From contig UQYT01000006.1 of the NCBI GenBank assembly GCA_900545405.1, positions 1 to 64,000 of the forward strand: a stretch of 64,000 nt of DNA. The letters run 5' to 3'. This DNA is from an uncultured Eubacteriales bacterium (GTDB lineage: Bacteria > Bacillota > Clostridia > Oscillospirales > Oscillospiraceae). The notes beneath the pieces are model-generated. The model was not told the origin of the DNA. It made no database searches and was given only the letters and a program-made list of their open reading frames with translations. Positions 52,744-64,000 of this stretch are shown in pieces. How positions within the stretch are numbered: the stretch's first letter is position 1; every line of letters begins with the position of its first letter. Both the position numbers and the translations under genes were made by a program.

Positions 52744-53253
52744 GTGGCGCGGGCCAAATATGCGGAATGGCTGACAGAGCAGGGGCTTGAGCGGCTCGCC
52801 GAGATGGCGCCGCGACTGACTGACGCCGAGATGGCAAAGGAGATGGGCATCAGCCCCTCGACGTACTACGACTGGCTCAAGAAGCATTCGGAGATGTCGG
52901 AGGCGGTGACGCGCGCACGCACGGGCGCGGACGCGCGCGCGAACAATGAAAGCGTCGAACGGAGTTTGCTTGAGACAGCCCTCGGAGGTGTCCGGACGCT
53001 CAAAAAGCCGATGAAGCTCAAAAGCACGAGCTACGACTCGCGCGGCCGGCGTGTCGAAAAGGAGAAAATCGTATACGCAGAAGAGGAGATCTACATCAAG
53101 CCCGACGTCAAGGCGCAAATCTTCTGGCTCACGAACCGCGAGCCTGAGCGCTGGCGGAACAAGGTCGAGGCCGTACTCCCGCCGGGCTCGAATGAAATGC
53201 AGATAGTGTTCCGCGGCGCGACGGACGAGGAGGCCGCGAGCTATGCAGAGTAA
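52744..53253 (+). CDS. terS: Terminase small subunit
   Basis: 169 residues. The helix-turn-helix LTDAEMAKEMGISPSTYYDW near the N-terminus recognises phage DNA, a middle helix follows, and the C-terminus (FWLTNREPERWRNKVEA) is typical of terminase small subunits of this type. GTG 52744 has GGAGG nine bases upstream; a GTG at 52735 lies on that site. It overlaps the large subunit gene by eleven bases. Confidence 0.87.
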   Translation: MARAKYAEWLTEQGLERLAEMAPRLTDAEMAKEMGISPSTYYDWLKKHSEMSEAVTRARTGADARANNESVERSLLETALGGVRTLKKPMKLKSTSYDSRGRRVEKEKIVYAEEEIYIKPDVKAQIFWLTNREPERWRNKVEAVLPPGSNEMQIVFRGATDEEAASYAE

Positions 53254-54634
53254 GGCCCTCGAGCTCAATGAGCGGCAGAGACTGTTTTTCAAGGCGCGCC
53301 GGCGCTTCATCGCCTACGGCGGGGCGCGCGGCGGCGGTAAGACCTGGGCGGTGCGCGAGAAGGCGATGGTTTTGGCATGCCGGTATCCAGGCATCAACAT
53401 CCTGGTAGTGCGCCGGACATATCCAGAGCTGCTGCAAAATCACATTCTGCCCCTCCAGCTTGAGCTCTCGGGCCTCGCGCGTTGGAACGATAACCAGAAG
53501 CGCTTCATATTCCCGGACGGCTCAAATATCTGGTTCGGCTACTGCGCGGCAGAACGAGACGTGGGCAGGTATCAGGGTCAGGAGTACGACATCATCTTCA
53601 TAGACGAGGCGACACAGCTCACGGAATTCCAGTTCCAGACCTTCAAGGGCTGCCTGCGCGGCGCGAACGACTTCCCCAAGAGAATGTACCTCACCTGCAA
53701 CCCCGGCGGCGTGGGCCATGCGTGGGTGAAACGGCTCTTTGTTGACCGACGGTATCAGGGCGACGAGCGCGCGGACGACTACGAGTTCATACAGGCCAAG
53801 GTCACGGACAACCCCGTGCTGATGGAAAAGGACCCAGAGTACATACACATGCTCGAGTCCCTGCCATATGAGCTGCGAGAGGCCTGGCTCAACGGCTCCT
53901 GGGACGTGTTCGCGGGCCAGTATTTCAGCGAGTGGGACCGGGACGTGCATGTCGTGGCGCCCTTCGAGCCGCCGGCTTGGTGGCGGCGCTACGTGACGAT
54001 CGACTACGGCCTCGACATGCTGGCGGCCTACCTCATCGCAGTGGATGAGCACGACATGGCCTACGTCGTGCGCGAGGTATATCAGGGCCGTGATCTCGGC
54101 GAGGGCGCCGAAGGGCTCATCGTGAGCGAGGCGGCGAAACGGATACTGGACATGGTGGGCGAGGACAAAATCACGGCCTATCTCGCGCCGCCGGACCTCT
54201 GGGCTGCGCGGCAGGAGACCGGGCGGAGCGTGGCTGATATATTTGCTGAGCACGGTATTGCCCTCACCAAAACGAGCAACGACAGGCTGGATGGCTGGAT
54301 GGCAATGCACGAGCGGCTTCATGTGTTCGAGGATGAGCGGGGCCAGCGCGTGGCAAAGCTGCGCATATTCCCCCTCTGCACCAACCTCATCCGCACGCTG
54401 CCTCAGCTGCGCTACGACGATAAGCGGATTAACGACGTGGCGACGGAGCCGCACGAGCTCACGCACTCGGCGGACGCGATCCGCGGCTTCTGCGTGTATT
54501 GGACGCGGACGGCACGCATACAGGAGGCCCCGGCTCGGATGAAGTGGACCAGAGACATGCTGGAGGACTACCGCCGCGCATCTCGCTCGGAAAAACGTTT
54601 CCTTGAGCAGCGCTGGGGGCCGCCCAGCAGATAA
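53243..54634 (+). CDS. terL: Terminase large subunit
   Basis: ATPase-nuclease that packages phage DNA. The 463 residues carry Walker A GGARGGGKT (26-34), Walker B IIFIDEA (about 117-123), coupling motif TCNPGG and the RNase H-like nuclease with VTIDYGLDM and a late HSADAIRGF. Length is standard. Confidence 0.95.
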   Translation: MQSKALELNERQRLFFKARRRFIAYGGARGGGKTWAVREKAMVLACRYPGINILVVRRTYPELLQNHILPLQLELSGLARWNDNQKRFIFPDGSNIWFGYCAAERDVGRYQGQEYDIIFIDEATQLTEFQFQTFKGCLRGANDFPKRMYLTCNPGGVGHAWVKRLFVDRRYQGDERADDYEFIQAKVTDNPVLMEKDPEYIHMLESLPYELREAWLNGSWDVFAGQYFSEWDRDVHVVAPFEPPAWWRRYVTIDYGLDMLAAYLIAVDEHDMAYVVREVYQGRDLGEGAEGLIVSEAAKRILDMVGEDKITAYLAPPDLWAARQETGRSVADIFAEHGIALTKTSNDRLDGWMAMHERLHVFEDERGQRVAKLRIFPLCTNLIRTLPQLRYDDKRINDVATEPHELTHSADAIRGFCVYWTRTARIQEAPARMKWTRDMLEDYRRASRSEKRFLEQRWGPPSR

Positions 54635-54643
54635 GGAGGACGC

Positions 54644-56755
54644 ATGAACAGAGACAGGCTGCATCTGTGGCAGGACAGGCTTGCCCGGAATGACTCGCAA
54701 TACGAAAACTGGTACACGCTCATGGATGAGCGCGAGCGGCTCTATCAGGGCTCCCGATATATATTCCCGCTGGTGAACAAGTACCGGGCGAACAATGCAC
54801 AGACTCCGCACGTGCGAAACATATGCAGCGAGCTCATCGAGGCACAGGTAGACAGCAATATACCCGCGCCGAAGGTCACGGCAATTCACGAGAAAGACGA
54901 AGAGCTCGCCAAGATCATCGAGGACATGCTGCGCAATGAGCTCGACAGGCTGCCATTTGCGGAAATAAACGACCTGATGGAGCGGATAGTCCCCATCCAG
55001 GGCGGCGGTGCCTACCTGGTGGAGTGGGACAACACGGCGAGGACACACACCACCATAGGCGAGCTGAACGTCGTACCCATCCACCCGCGGAAGCTGGTGC
55101 CGCAGGACGGCGTGTACAGCGGCATCGAGGATATGGATTACATCATCCTGAAGATGCCGCAGACCAGGGAATTTATATACCGGCGCTACGGCAAGGATGT
55201 GAGCTTCGAGAACGAGGCCGAACCGGATGTAAAAGGCGGCGACGGCGGCACGGCCGAGGACATGGTGACGCAGTACATAGCTTACTACCGCAACGACGCC
55301 GGCGGGATCGGAATGTACAGCTGGGTAGGCGACGTAGAGCTTGAAGATCTGGAAGACTATCAGGCCAGACGACTGCGGCGCTGCGCTGTTTGCGGCGAGC
55401 TCGAGCCCACAGCCGATGACGGCGACGACGAGCAGCACGCGCTCGAAGAAGAGGAGGACACTGAAGAGTCAGCGGACGGCGTCGCGGGCAGACCGGGCCT
55501 GCCCCCTGATGATGAGGACTGGAGCGGAGCCATGCGCTGGATCGACGGAGAGCTCTGGCCCGAAGAAGATGAAAAGGACGAAGAGCCGGAGGACCACGAG
55601 GCGCGGCGCTGCCCTTACTGCGGCTCGACGGAATGGGTTTACAGCGAAGAGGAATATGAGGAGATATGGACGCCCATCACAACAAGCCTAGGGCATCGTA
55701 TACCTGGCGCGCAGGAGGAAATGTATCTCACCGGAGAGCTTGACGAGCTAACTGGACTTCCTATCCCCGCGGTCAGGCTCGTACCCACGCGCGTGCCGTA
55801 TTACAAACCCTTGAGATATCCCGTAGTGCTCCAGAAAAATGTGAGCGTCTACGGCCAGCTCCTCGGGGACAGCGATATCGACAAGATCACAGACCAGCAG
55901 AACACGACAAACCGGCTGGAGAAGAAGATCATCGACAAGCTCGTTTCGAGCGGCTCCTTTGTAACGCTGCCCGCTGACGCCAGCGTGGGCGTTGACGAGA
56001 ACGACATGCGCGTTTACAGGCCGGAGACGCCGGCGGACGCGAACATGATAGGCGTGTTCAACCTCGAAGGAGACGTGAGCCAGGACAGAGAATACCTTGA
56101 CCACGTGTACGAGGAGGCCCGGCAGATTATCGGTATCACCGACAGCTTCCAGGGGAGAAGAGATTCAACGGCAACGAGCGGGACAGCCAAGGAGTTTGCC
56201 GCGGCGCAGACCGCCGGGCGGCTAGAATCAAAGAGAGTGATGCGCGACGCAGCATATGCGGCGCTCTTTGAGCTCATGTTCAAGTTCAAGCTGGCCTACG
56301 CCGATGAACCGCGGGCAGTCCTTACGATGAATGAACTCGGGCAGCCGGAATATAAGGCGTTTGATCGCTACGACTTTCTCAAACAGGACGCAAGCGGCGA
56401 GTGGTACTGGAACGATGCCTTCCTTTTCACCTGTGACACCTCCGCGCCGCTGGCCGCTAACCGGGAGGCGATGTGGCAGGAGACGCGGATGAACCTGCAG
56501 ACCGGCGCCTTCGGAGACCCACAAAGCCTGAGCACACTGATCCTCTTTTGGAGGAAAATGAACCTCCTGCACTATCCCGGAGCGGGCGATACGCTCACAT
56601 ACCTTGAGAACGAGCAGAAACGGCAGGAGCAGCTGCAAACGATCCAGCTCCAAATGCAGGCACGCCAGGCGGCTGCACAGCAGGCGGCAGAACTGACCGG
56701 GCAGGTAGAGGCTGCGGCTCTCAGCGGAGCACAGACGGGCGGTGGCGCTATGTGA
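54644..56755 (+). CDS. Portal protein with an acidic zinc-finger-like insertion
   Basis: 703 residues, long for a portal. The N-terminal 240 and the region from about 370 on fit a portal (IIGITDSFQGRR, SGTAKEFAAAQTAGR). Between them lies an insert: RRCAVCG (Cys 247 and 250), about 70 residues very rich in Glu and Asp, then RRCPYCG (Cys 323 and 326). The two CxxC pairs could bind one zinc. A Gln-rich C-terminus ends the protein. GGAGG lies seven bases before the ATG. Confidence 0.88.
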   Translation: MNRDRLHLWQDRLARNDSQYENWYTLMDERERLYQGSRYIFPLVNKYRANNAQTPHVRNICSELIEAQVDSNIPAPKVTAIHEKDEELAKIIEDMLRNELDRLPFAEINDLMERIVPIQGGGAYLVEWDNTARTHTTIGELNVVPIHPRKLVPQDGVYSGIEDMDYIILKMPQTREFIYRRYGKDVSFENEAEPDVKGGDGGTAEDMVTQYIAYYRNDAGGIGMYSWVGDVELEDLEDYQARRLRRCAVCGELEPTADDGDDEQHALEEEEDTEESADGVAGRPGLPPDDEDWSGAMRWIDGELWPEEDEKDEEPEDHEARRCPYCGSTEWVYSEEEYEEIWTPITTSLGHRIPGAQEEMYLTGELDELTGLPIPAVRLVPTRVPYYKPLRYPVVLQKNVSVYGQLLGDSDIDKITDQQNTTNRLEKKIIDKLVSSGSFVTLPADASVGVDENDMRVYRPETPADANMIGVFNLEGDVSQDREYLDHVYEEARQIIGITDSFQGRRDSTATSGTAKEFAAAQTAGRLESKRVMRDAAYAALFELMFKFKLAYADEPRAVLTMNELGQPEYKAFDRYDFLKQDASGEWYWNDAFLFTCDTSAPLAANREAMWQETRMNLQTGAFGDPQSLSTLILFWRKMNLLHYPGAGDTLTYLENEQKRQEQLQTIQLQMQARQAAAQQAAELTGQVEAAALSGAQTGGGAM

Positions 56756-56818
56756 TACCACCCCGCAGGAGATAGCGTTATCATCCAGCCGCCCAAAATT
56801 GTGAAAGGAGGTGCCACT

Positions 56819-57004
56819 ATGGCGATGCCCAACAACAGTAGGAACATGGGCCGTGACAACGGAAGACGCAACGGCCGCGGCTACATCGGCCGTATAAGCA
56901 ACACCGGCGCTCAGCGCGTGGAAGCGCCTATCGACCCCAACGGCAAGCGCGGCAAGGAGATCATCAAGCGCGGCAACGATCTCCGCACCGGAAACGGCAA
57001 ATGA
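56819..57004 (+). CDS. Small basic structural protein
   Basis: 61 residues rich in Arg, Asn and Gly (MGRDNGRRNGRGYIGRISN). AAAGGAGG precedes ATG 56819. Between portal and scaffold it may be a minor head protein; function unknown. Confidence 0.7.
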   Translation: MAMPNNSRNMGRDNGRRNGRGYIGRISNTGAQRVEAPIDPNGKRGKEIIKRGNDLRTGNGK

Positions 57005-57018
57005 AAGGATAGGGAAAA

Positions 57019-57939
57019 ATGGACTACGACAAAATATTCGGCGTAGAGACAAGCGGCGCAGGACCGACCTCTGACCCCGGCTCGTCCGGGCCCCAGGGCG
57101 AAGACCCGGCGGCAGCCGCCTCCGAGGGCGGAGCGGCAGCGCCAACCGTGCAGCAGGACACGCCCGCGACAACGCCCGCCGAGGGGCCCGAGATTACAAC
57201 GACCGCGGAGAACGCCGGGCAGACGGCCGAGACCGGCCCCAAGGCAAGCGAGGGCAAAGCCGCGCCTGACCCTGAGATGCGTGAGCAGATAGCCCGCGAG
57301 GTGCGCGCTCGAGCGGCAAAGCAGCTTGACGAGAGCATCGCGGCGCTGAACCTCACGAACCCCTACACCAAGGAGCCCATCAGGAATAAGGCGGACTACG
57401 ATGCCTACCGCGCAAAGGTAGAGGAGGACCGGCGCGCCAAGATCCTGAAAAAGGCGGGCGTAAGCGAGGAGGAGTTTGCTAAACTGGCGGCCGAGCAGCC
57501 TGAGATAAAGGCTCAGCTCGAAGAGGCCAGGGAGGCAAAGCGGCAGGCCGCGGCTGCGACGATGAGCGAGCAGATGAGGCAGATCCACGAGCTCGATCCT
57601 GAGATCAACACGATTGAAGACCTCGCCAAGATGCCGAACTATGCTCAGTTTTACAGATTTGTGAAACAGAACCGGCTCAGCCTCGTAGAGGCCTACAAGC
57701 TGACGAATATGGAGCGGCTCTCGGCCAGGACGGCTGCGGCGACAAAACAGGCCGCCATGAATGCCGCCCAGAGCAAAGCCCATCTGGAGGCCACGAAGGC
57801 CCGCGGCAAGGGCGGCGACGTGACCGTTGTGCCGAACGATGTGCGGGAATATTACCGCATGATCAACCCCAAAGCAACTGAAGCAGAGATAAAGGCCGAC
57901 TATGCCAAGTACCTCAAAAACCTTTCGAAAGGAGTGTAA
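57019..57939 (+). CDS. Scaffolding-type protein
   Basis: 306 residues. The first 85 are low-complexity Ala/Pro/Thr/Glu, followed by long charged helices (about 100-210) and a basic end. This composition and the place before the capsid gene are typical of scaffolding proteins. Confidence 0.8.
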   Translation: MDYDKIFGVETSGAGPTSDPGSSGPQGEDPAAAASEGGAAAPTVQQDTPATTPAEGPEITTTAENAGQTAETGPKASEGKAAPDPEMREQIAREVRARAAKQLDESIAALNLTNPYTKEPIRNKADYDAYRAKVEEDRRAKILKKAGVSEEEFAKLAAEQPEIKAQLEEAREAKRQAAAATMSEQMRQIHELDPEINTIEDLAKMPNYAQFYRFVKQNRLSLVEAYKLTNMERLSARTAAATKQAAMNAAQSKAHLEATKARGKGGDVTVVPNDVREYYRMINPKATEAEIKADYAKYLKNLSKGV

Positions 57940-57942
57940 AAC

Positions 57943-58341
57943 ATGGCTTTTCTCATTTCGCAGAATAACGGCGGGATCGTCCCGGGGCTTGAGTATCTGC
58001 CCGCGGGCGCGATAACGCCGAAGATCGGCATGGCGCTTGTCATGACCGACGGCAACCTTGCCGCCTGCGGCGCGACCACCAGGCCGCAGTACATATGCGC
58101 TATGGCCGCAGACGAGGCGCTGGACGCCGGCACTATCATCCCCGTTTTCCGTGTGCTCGAGGGGACGCTCTTCGCCACGAGCTGGAGCGCTGCTGCAAGC
58201 GCGGTGAACGCGGGCGACCTTGTGACGCTCAGCGCCGACGGCATGCAGGTAACGGCCACTACCACGAGCGGCGTGGCCGAGGTAGTTTCTATGGACGGCA
58301 CCGCCATTGGCGATACCGTTTACGTCAGGTTCCCGGCCTGA
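57943..58341 (+). CDS. Head decoration-type protein
   Basis: 132 residues, beta-rich and Gly/Ala-rich (GLEYLPAGAITPKIGMALVM), much like small capsid decoration proteins (DUF2190-like). It lies directly before the capsid gene. AAAGGAG precedes the ATG. Confidence 0.75.
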   Translation: MAFLISQNNGGIVPGLEYLPAGAITPKIGMALVMTDGNLAACGATTRPQYICAMAADEALDAGTIIPVFRVLEGTLFATSWSAAASAVNAGDLVTLSADGMQVTATTTSGVAEVVSMDGTAIGDTVYVRFPA

Positions 58342-58368
58342 TAAACACAAGAAAGGAAGTGATTCTTT

Positions 58369-59376
58369 ATGGCTGGTATCAGCTTCACTGAGGGCAGCGG
58401 CGTTAATGATTCCGTGTTCGGGAAATGCCAGGCCCCCATACGCATGTTCATCGAAAAACGCGGCGAGGCGTTTGAACAGATGAGCATGCTCAAGCACCTC
58501 TTCGACATAAACGACAGCCGCCACTTTGGCGAGGCCGTCAGCTCCATGACGGCTATGCAGGGCTTCCAGCCCGTGGGCGAAAACGGCGAGTACCCCGTGG
58601 ACTACATGCAGGAAAGCTTTAAGAAGATCTTCGTGAACATGACGTGGAAAGACAGCTTTTCTATTTCGCGCGAGATCATCGACGATGCCGTCGCAATGGA
58701 CCTCCGGCGCCAGCCCGAGGCCTTCACCGCCGGCTATTATCGCACTCGCGAGCGGTTCGGCGCGGCGCTCTACGCCAACGCCATGCTTGGTAATACCGCG
58801 ATGACTTTCCGCGGGCAGTCTTTCCCCACGACCGGCTCGGACGAACTGTGCCTCTTTTCCAAGAGCCACCCGAGCGTCCTGGACGCGAAATTCCTTCAGT
58901 CCAACCAGTTCGCGGATGAGTTTTCCGAGGACGCGCTGGCGGCCATGGAGAGCGCCATGCAGGACTTCAAGGGCGACACGGGCGAGGTGCTCGATGTGCA
59001 CCCGGACACCATTCTCATCCCCAACAACTACAAGCTCAAGAAGGCAGTATTTGCGGCCATCGGCGCGGACAAGGACCCCGACACCTCCAACAACGGCTTC
59101 AACTTCCTCTTCGGCCGCTGGAACGTGATCGTCTGGCCCTACCTCAATGAGTGGCTCGGAGCCGACACAACGGCCTGGGTGCTGGTCGACTCGGGCTACA
59201 ACGTCGGCCGCGGCGGCGCTGAGTGGTTCAACCGCGTGGATCTCGAGGTACGGAGCGAACTGGCGAGCAACGATGCCAACGTGTGGAAGGGCTATGCTCG
59301 ATTCACGGGCGGCTTCGCGGACTGGCGCTTTGCTGCCGTGGGCGGCGTGAGCGGCGGCACTCAGCTGGTGTCCTGA
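58369..59376 (+). CDS. Major capsid protein
   Basis: 335 residues of HK97-fold type. DSFSISREIIDDAVAMDLRR and TAGYYRTRERFGAALYANAM form the long helix region; HPDTILIPNNYKLKKAVFAA and WVLVDSGYNVGRGG follow in the usual order. AAAGGAAG precedes the ATG. It is the largest head gene after scaffold. Confidence 0.92.
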   Translation: MAGISFTEGSGVNDSVFGKCQAPIRMFIEKRGEAFEQMSMLKHLFDINDSRHFGEAVSSMTAMQGFQPVGENGEYPVDYMQESFKKIFVNMTWKDSFSISREIIDDAVAMDLRRQPEAFTAGYYRTRERFGAALYANAMLGNTAMTFRGQSFPTTGSDELCLFSKSHPSVLDAKFLQSNQFADEFSEDALAAMESAMQDFKGDTGEVLDVHPDTILIPNNYKLKKAVFAAIGADKDPDTSNNGFNFLFGRWNVIVWPYLNEWLGADTTAWVLVDSGYNVGRGGAEWFNRVDLEVRSELASNDANVWKGYARFTGGFADWRFAAVGGVSGGTQLVS

Positions 59377-59394
59377 TAACAAGGGAGGGCGAGC

Positions 59395-61760
<2,366 letters not shown>

Positions 61761-61774
61761 GGAGGTTGTACACA

Positions 61775-61816
61775 GTGCATAAATACCACATAATCCCAGC
61801 GGGGGGGGGCGTCTAG
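61775..61816 (+). CDS. Possible 13-residue ORF with a G9 tract
   Basis: GTG 61775 has GGAGG eight bases upstream and the frame reads HKYHIIPAGGGV then TAG. A run of nine G (61801-61809) lies in it. The frame downstream of the TAG is the frame of the next gene. It may be a leader or a decayed start of that gene. Confidence 0.3.
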   Translation: MHKYHIIPAGGGV

Positions 61817-61855
61817 CTCCCTTTACTGGCACCTTGCACAAAGGAGGTGCCGGAC

Positions 61856-62152
61856 GTGATACTGAACCCAGGCTCTGCAAGGAGCGGAGTTGTTGCCAGT
61901 GGGCAGATAAAGGGGGAAGCGGGGACAAAAATCACATTTGCTCAGCCGGCATCAGTAGTTTTGGTAGGCGACTACAACAAACCAGCAATTTCAGGCGCCT
62001 CACCCAGCTGCGAACTGACATTCCTTCTGCTGCCCGGAATGAGCACATCAGGGCTATCACCGGAAGTATATTTCACAGACGAGAGAACTTTAACAATTGG
62101 TGCCAGCAGCGTGCCAGGCTCCTTTACCAGGACTTATATAGCCTTTGCATAA
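61856..62152 (+). CDS. Small phage structural protein
   Basis: 98 residues, beta-rich (GQIKGEAGTKITFAQPASVV), likely a small fibre-associated protein. GTG 61856 has AAAGGAGG at about eight bases; part of that site lies in a stem GGCACC (61828)/GGTGCC (61846), so translation may be modulated. Confidence 0.65.
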   Translation: MILNPGSARSGVVASGQIKGEAGTKITFAQPASVVLVGDYNKPAISGASPSCELTFLLLPGMSTSGLSPEVYFTDERTLTIGASSVPGSFTRTYIAFA

Positions 62153-62177
62153 ACCGCGAGCCGGAAGGCGGTGCGGC

Positions 62178-62855
62178 ATGATAAACAACCCAGTCCACAA
62201 GCAGCTGCCGACGCTTGAGAACCCAGGTACGGCAATCGACCTCAGAAGCGGCAAAAGCCTCATCGCCCCGGATGGCAGCGTAGTCACCGGCACGGTGCCC
62301 GATGTGGAACAGGCTACGCCGTCAATCTCTGTATCCTCCGGAGGGCTTATCACCGCCACAGCTGCGCAGGTCGGCGGCATCGTCGCAGACGGCACAATGA
62401 GCGCCACGCAACAGCTCACGACGCAGGGCGCAAAGACTGTAACCCCCAGTACCTCGACGCAAACCGCTGTTGCTTCTGGCAGATATACAACTGGTGCTGT
62501 GCAAGTCGCAGGAGACGCTAATTTGAAACCTGAAAACATCGTAAATGGCAAGAGTATATTTGGTGTATCCGGTTCAGCAAATGTACTAGAGACTGTAAAA
62601 GGGACGTTTTCATTCCGATACTCTAATCGGGCGCATTTCATTTGTACTCCGAGCGGTTACAAGCGACTTTGGGATTCCCAAGAAGTAAATACTACATGGG
62701 ATATTCTAAAAAACTCATTTGTAGTAATAAGTGATTTTGGCGAAACAGACCTTAGACTAACAGGCGGCATAGAGTATCTCTTTGAATTCACAATAAACTA
62801 CACAATAGTAGCTTCTTTGCTATATGTAACGGATGATTTTTCAATTTCGTATTAA
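62178..62855 (+). CDS. Fibre-type structural protein
   Basis: 225 residues. KTVTPSTSTQTAVASGRYTT and DANLKPENIVNGKSIFGVSG match a motif common in Firmicute phage fibre and baseplate-associated proteins. The last 80 residues are AT-rich in DNA and have no known domain, so the receptor-binding end may have been exchanged. Confidence 0.75.
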   Translation: MINNPVHKQLPTLENPGTAIDLRSGKSLIAPDGSVVTGTVPDVEQATPSISVSSGGLITATAAQVGGIVADGTMSATQQLTTQGAKTVTPSTSTQTAVASGRYTTGAVQVAGDANLKPENIVNGKSIFGVSGSANVLETVKGTFSFRYSNRAHFICTPSGYKRLWDSQEVNTTWDILKNSFVVISDFGETDLRLTGGIEYLFEFTINYTIVASLLYVTDDFSISY

Positions 62856-62932
62856 TTAAAAGGCGACACTATTCTCTATACAGGCACACTACTCCGCGCG
62901 AAAACTGTAACGACCACGTTTGAGGTAACTAC

Positions 62933-64000
62933 ATGAACATCATCATCTACGCCATTTGCAAAAACGAGGCACAATTCGCCGAGCGGTTCATGGGCTCATG
63001 CGCGGAGGCCGACGGCGTGTATGTGCTCGACACTGGCAGCACGGACGGGACACCGGAGCGGCTGCGGGCGCTGGGGGCCAACGTGTACGAGCAGACTATC
63101 GAGCCATGGCGCTTTGATGCGGCGCGTAATGCCTCGCTCGCCCTGCTGCCCTTGGACGCGGACATCTGCATCTGTCTCGACCTCGACGAGGTGCTTTGCC
63201 CCGGCTGGCGCGAGGCGCTGGAGGCGGCGTGGACGCCCGGCACTACTCGCGCGCGGTACACCTACGTTTGGAGCCACACGCGCGACGGGGGAGACGGCGT
63301 GGTGTTCTACGCTGACAAGATCCACGCCCGGCACGGCTATCGGTGGACGCACCCCGTACACGAGGTGCTGGCGACGGAGCGGCCGGAGAGCTGCATCACC
63401 GTCCCCGCACTGCGCGTGGAGCACTGGCCGGACAGCAGCAAGAGCCGCGGGCAGTATCTCCCATTGCTTGAGCTTTCCGTCGCCGAGGACCCGGGTGACG
63501 ACCGCAACATGCACTACCTCGGGCGGGAGTACATGTTCCATCAGATGTGGGGCAAGGCCATTGAGACGCTCATGCGGCATCTGGCGATGCCCTCGGCGCG
63601 CTGGGATGCCGAGCGGGCGGCGAGTATGCGCTACATAGCCCGCTGCTGCGACGCGTTGGGCGATTGGCGCAGCGCCGTACACTGGCTCGAGCGCGCGGCG
63701 GATGAGGCTCCGGGCCAGCGTGAGGCCCCGTATGCGCTCTCCATGCTCTACTACCGGCGCTCGGACTGGCCCCTATGCCGCTACTGGGCGGCTCGGACGC
63801 TGGTCATCGCCAAGCGCGACAACAACTACATGACCGAGCCTGAGGCCTGGGGCGCAGAGCCGCACGACCTGCTGGCCATAGCCAGCTGGCAGCTCAAGGA
63901 TTACGCCGGGGCCGAGGCCGCCGCCGGGACTGCGCTGCGCCTTGCTCCGGATGATGAGCGGCTGCGGCGCAATCTTGAAATCATAAGACAGAGAGGAGCC
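62933..64000 (+). CDS. Glycosyltransferase family 2 with C-terminal TPR-like repeats (continues past the window)
   Basis: 356 codons are visible. The GT-A start has YAICKNEAQFAERFM, LDTGSTDGTPERL and the acidic CLDLDEV that binds the nucleotide-sugar metal. From about residue 190 helical repeats appear (ARCCDALGDWRSAVHWLERA; LLAIASWQLKDYAGAEAAA), as in SunS-type peptide glycosyltransferases. It follows a collagen-like fibre gene, so the fibre may be its target; that is an inference. GAGGT precedes ATG 62933. Confidence 0.88.
   Translation, partial: MNIIIYAICKNEAQFAERFMGSCAEADGVYVLDTGSTDGTPERLRALGANVYEQTIEPWRFDAARNASLALLPLDADICICLDLDEVLCPGWREALEAAWTPGTTRARYTYVWSHTRDGGDGVVFYADKIHARHGYRWTHPVHEVLATERPESCITVPALRVEHWPDSSKSRGQYLPLLELSVAEDPGDDRNMHYLGREYMFHQMWGKAIETLMRHLAMPSARWDAERAASMRYIARCCDALGDWRSAVHWLERAADEAPGQREAPYALSMLYYRRSDWPLCRYWAARTLVIAKRDNNYMTEPEAWGAEPHDLLAIASWQLKDYAGAEAAAGTALRLAPDDERLRRNLEIIRQRGA

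Noticed and set aside
61834..62181. Plus-strand frame of 115 codons
   Set aside because: It overlaps the beta-rich 98-residue gene in another frame, and that gene has the better ribosome site.

Overview
The window reads as chromosome of a GC-rich, anaerobic Clostridia-type Firmicute, most like a gut Oscillospirales member, carrying a prophage. The reasons are strong AGGAGG-type ribosome binding sites, consensus sigma-A promoters, a T-box leader and a purine riboswitch, CsaB-type cell-wall enzymes, a fused NfnAB electron-bifurcating transhydrogenase and a prophage with a large serine integrase. The species is an inference; nothing in the window names it.

Chromosomal part (1 to about 39,070). 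At 1-1.9 kb lies an M3 oligopeptidase (cut by the window edge) with a small membrane protein. From 2.0 to 7.9 kb there is a purine salvage block: xpt, a guanine-class riboswitch with its terminator, then a BMP-family lipoprotein, a double ATPase and two permeases (nucleoside ABC transporter). A fused NfnAB (8.1-10.4 kb) and a GH13 alpha-glucosidase converge on a shared terminator. From 12.3 to 16.0 kb is an operon of a methyltransferase and a FecCD-type ABC transporter (permease, ATPase, lipoprotein). An alpha-oxoamine synthase with an SDR reductase (16.1-18.0 kb) looks like the first two steps of a sphingoid-base-type pathway. A TrpB2-like enzyme is controlled by a tRNA-Trp T-box. An operon of amidohydrolase, M20 dipeptidase, cupin and MarR regulator follows, diverging from an HD phosphohydrolase. 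A GT4-CsaB fusion with a degenerate PurN-like protein diverges from a run of overlapping genes (phosphatase-GNAT fusion, metallophosphoesterase, YgiQ radical SAM, DUF1294). Then come clpB with an upstream ribbon-helix-helix gene, a lower-GC island with tiny ORFs, an IS30-type insertion sequence, and an XRE regulator with two palindromic operators. A roughly 350-bp noncoding repeat occurs three times (18.15, 24.47 and 32.48 kb), with a partial fourth copy at about 24.95 kb.

Prophage part (about 39,070 to beyond 64,000). The serine integrase gene ends about 20 bases from the broken end of a cysteine-rich host gene, so the element seems to have inserted into that gene. The order then is integrase, CI-like repressor and Cro-like gene around a 15-bp inverted repeat, many small early genes, a membrane-anchored SleB-type hydrolase, a DNA cytosine methyltransferase, more small genes, an HUH replication-initiator-like protein, both terminase subunits, portal, scaffold, head proteins, major capsid, a GPT-rich collagen-like fibre, further fibre proteins, and a glycosyltransferase with a repeat domain running off the edge. 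The pairing of a collagen-like GPT fibre with a glycosyltransferase suggests glycosylated fibres. A 269-bp, heavily base-paired insertion with inverted ends and TA flanks sits in an intergenic spacer of the prophage; it is the strongest candidate for something undescribed.
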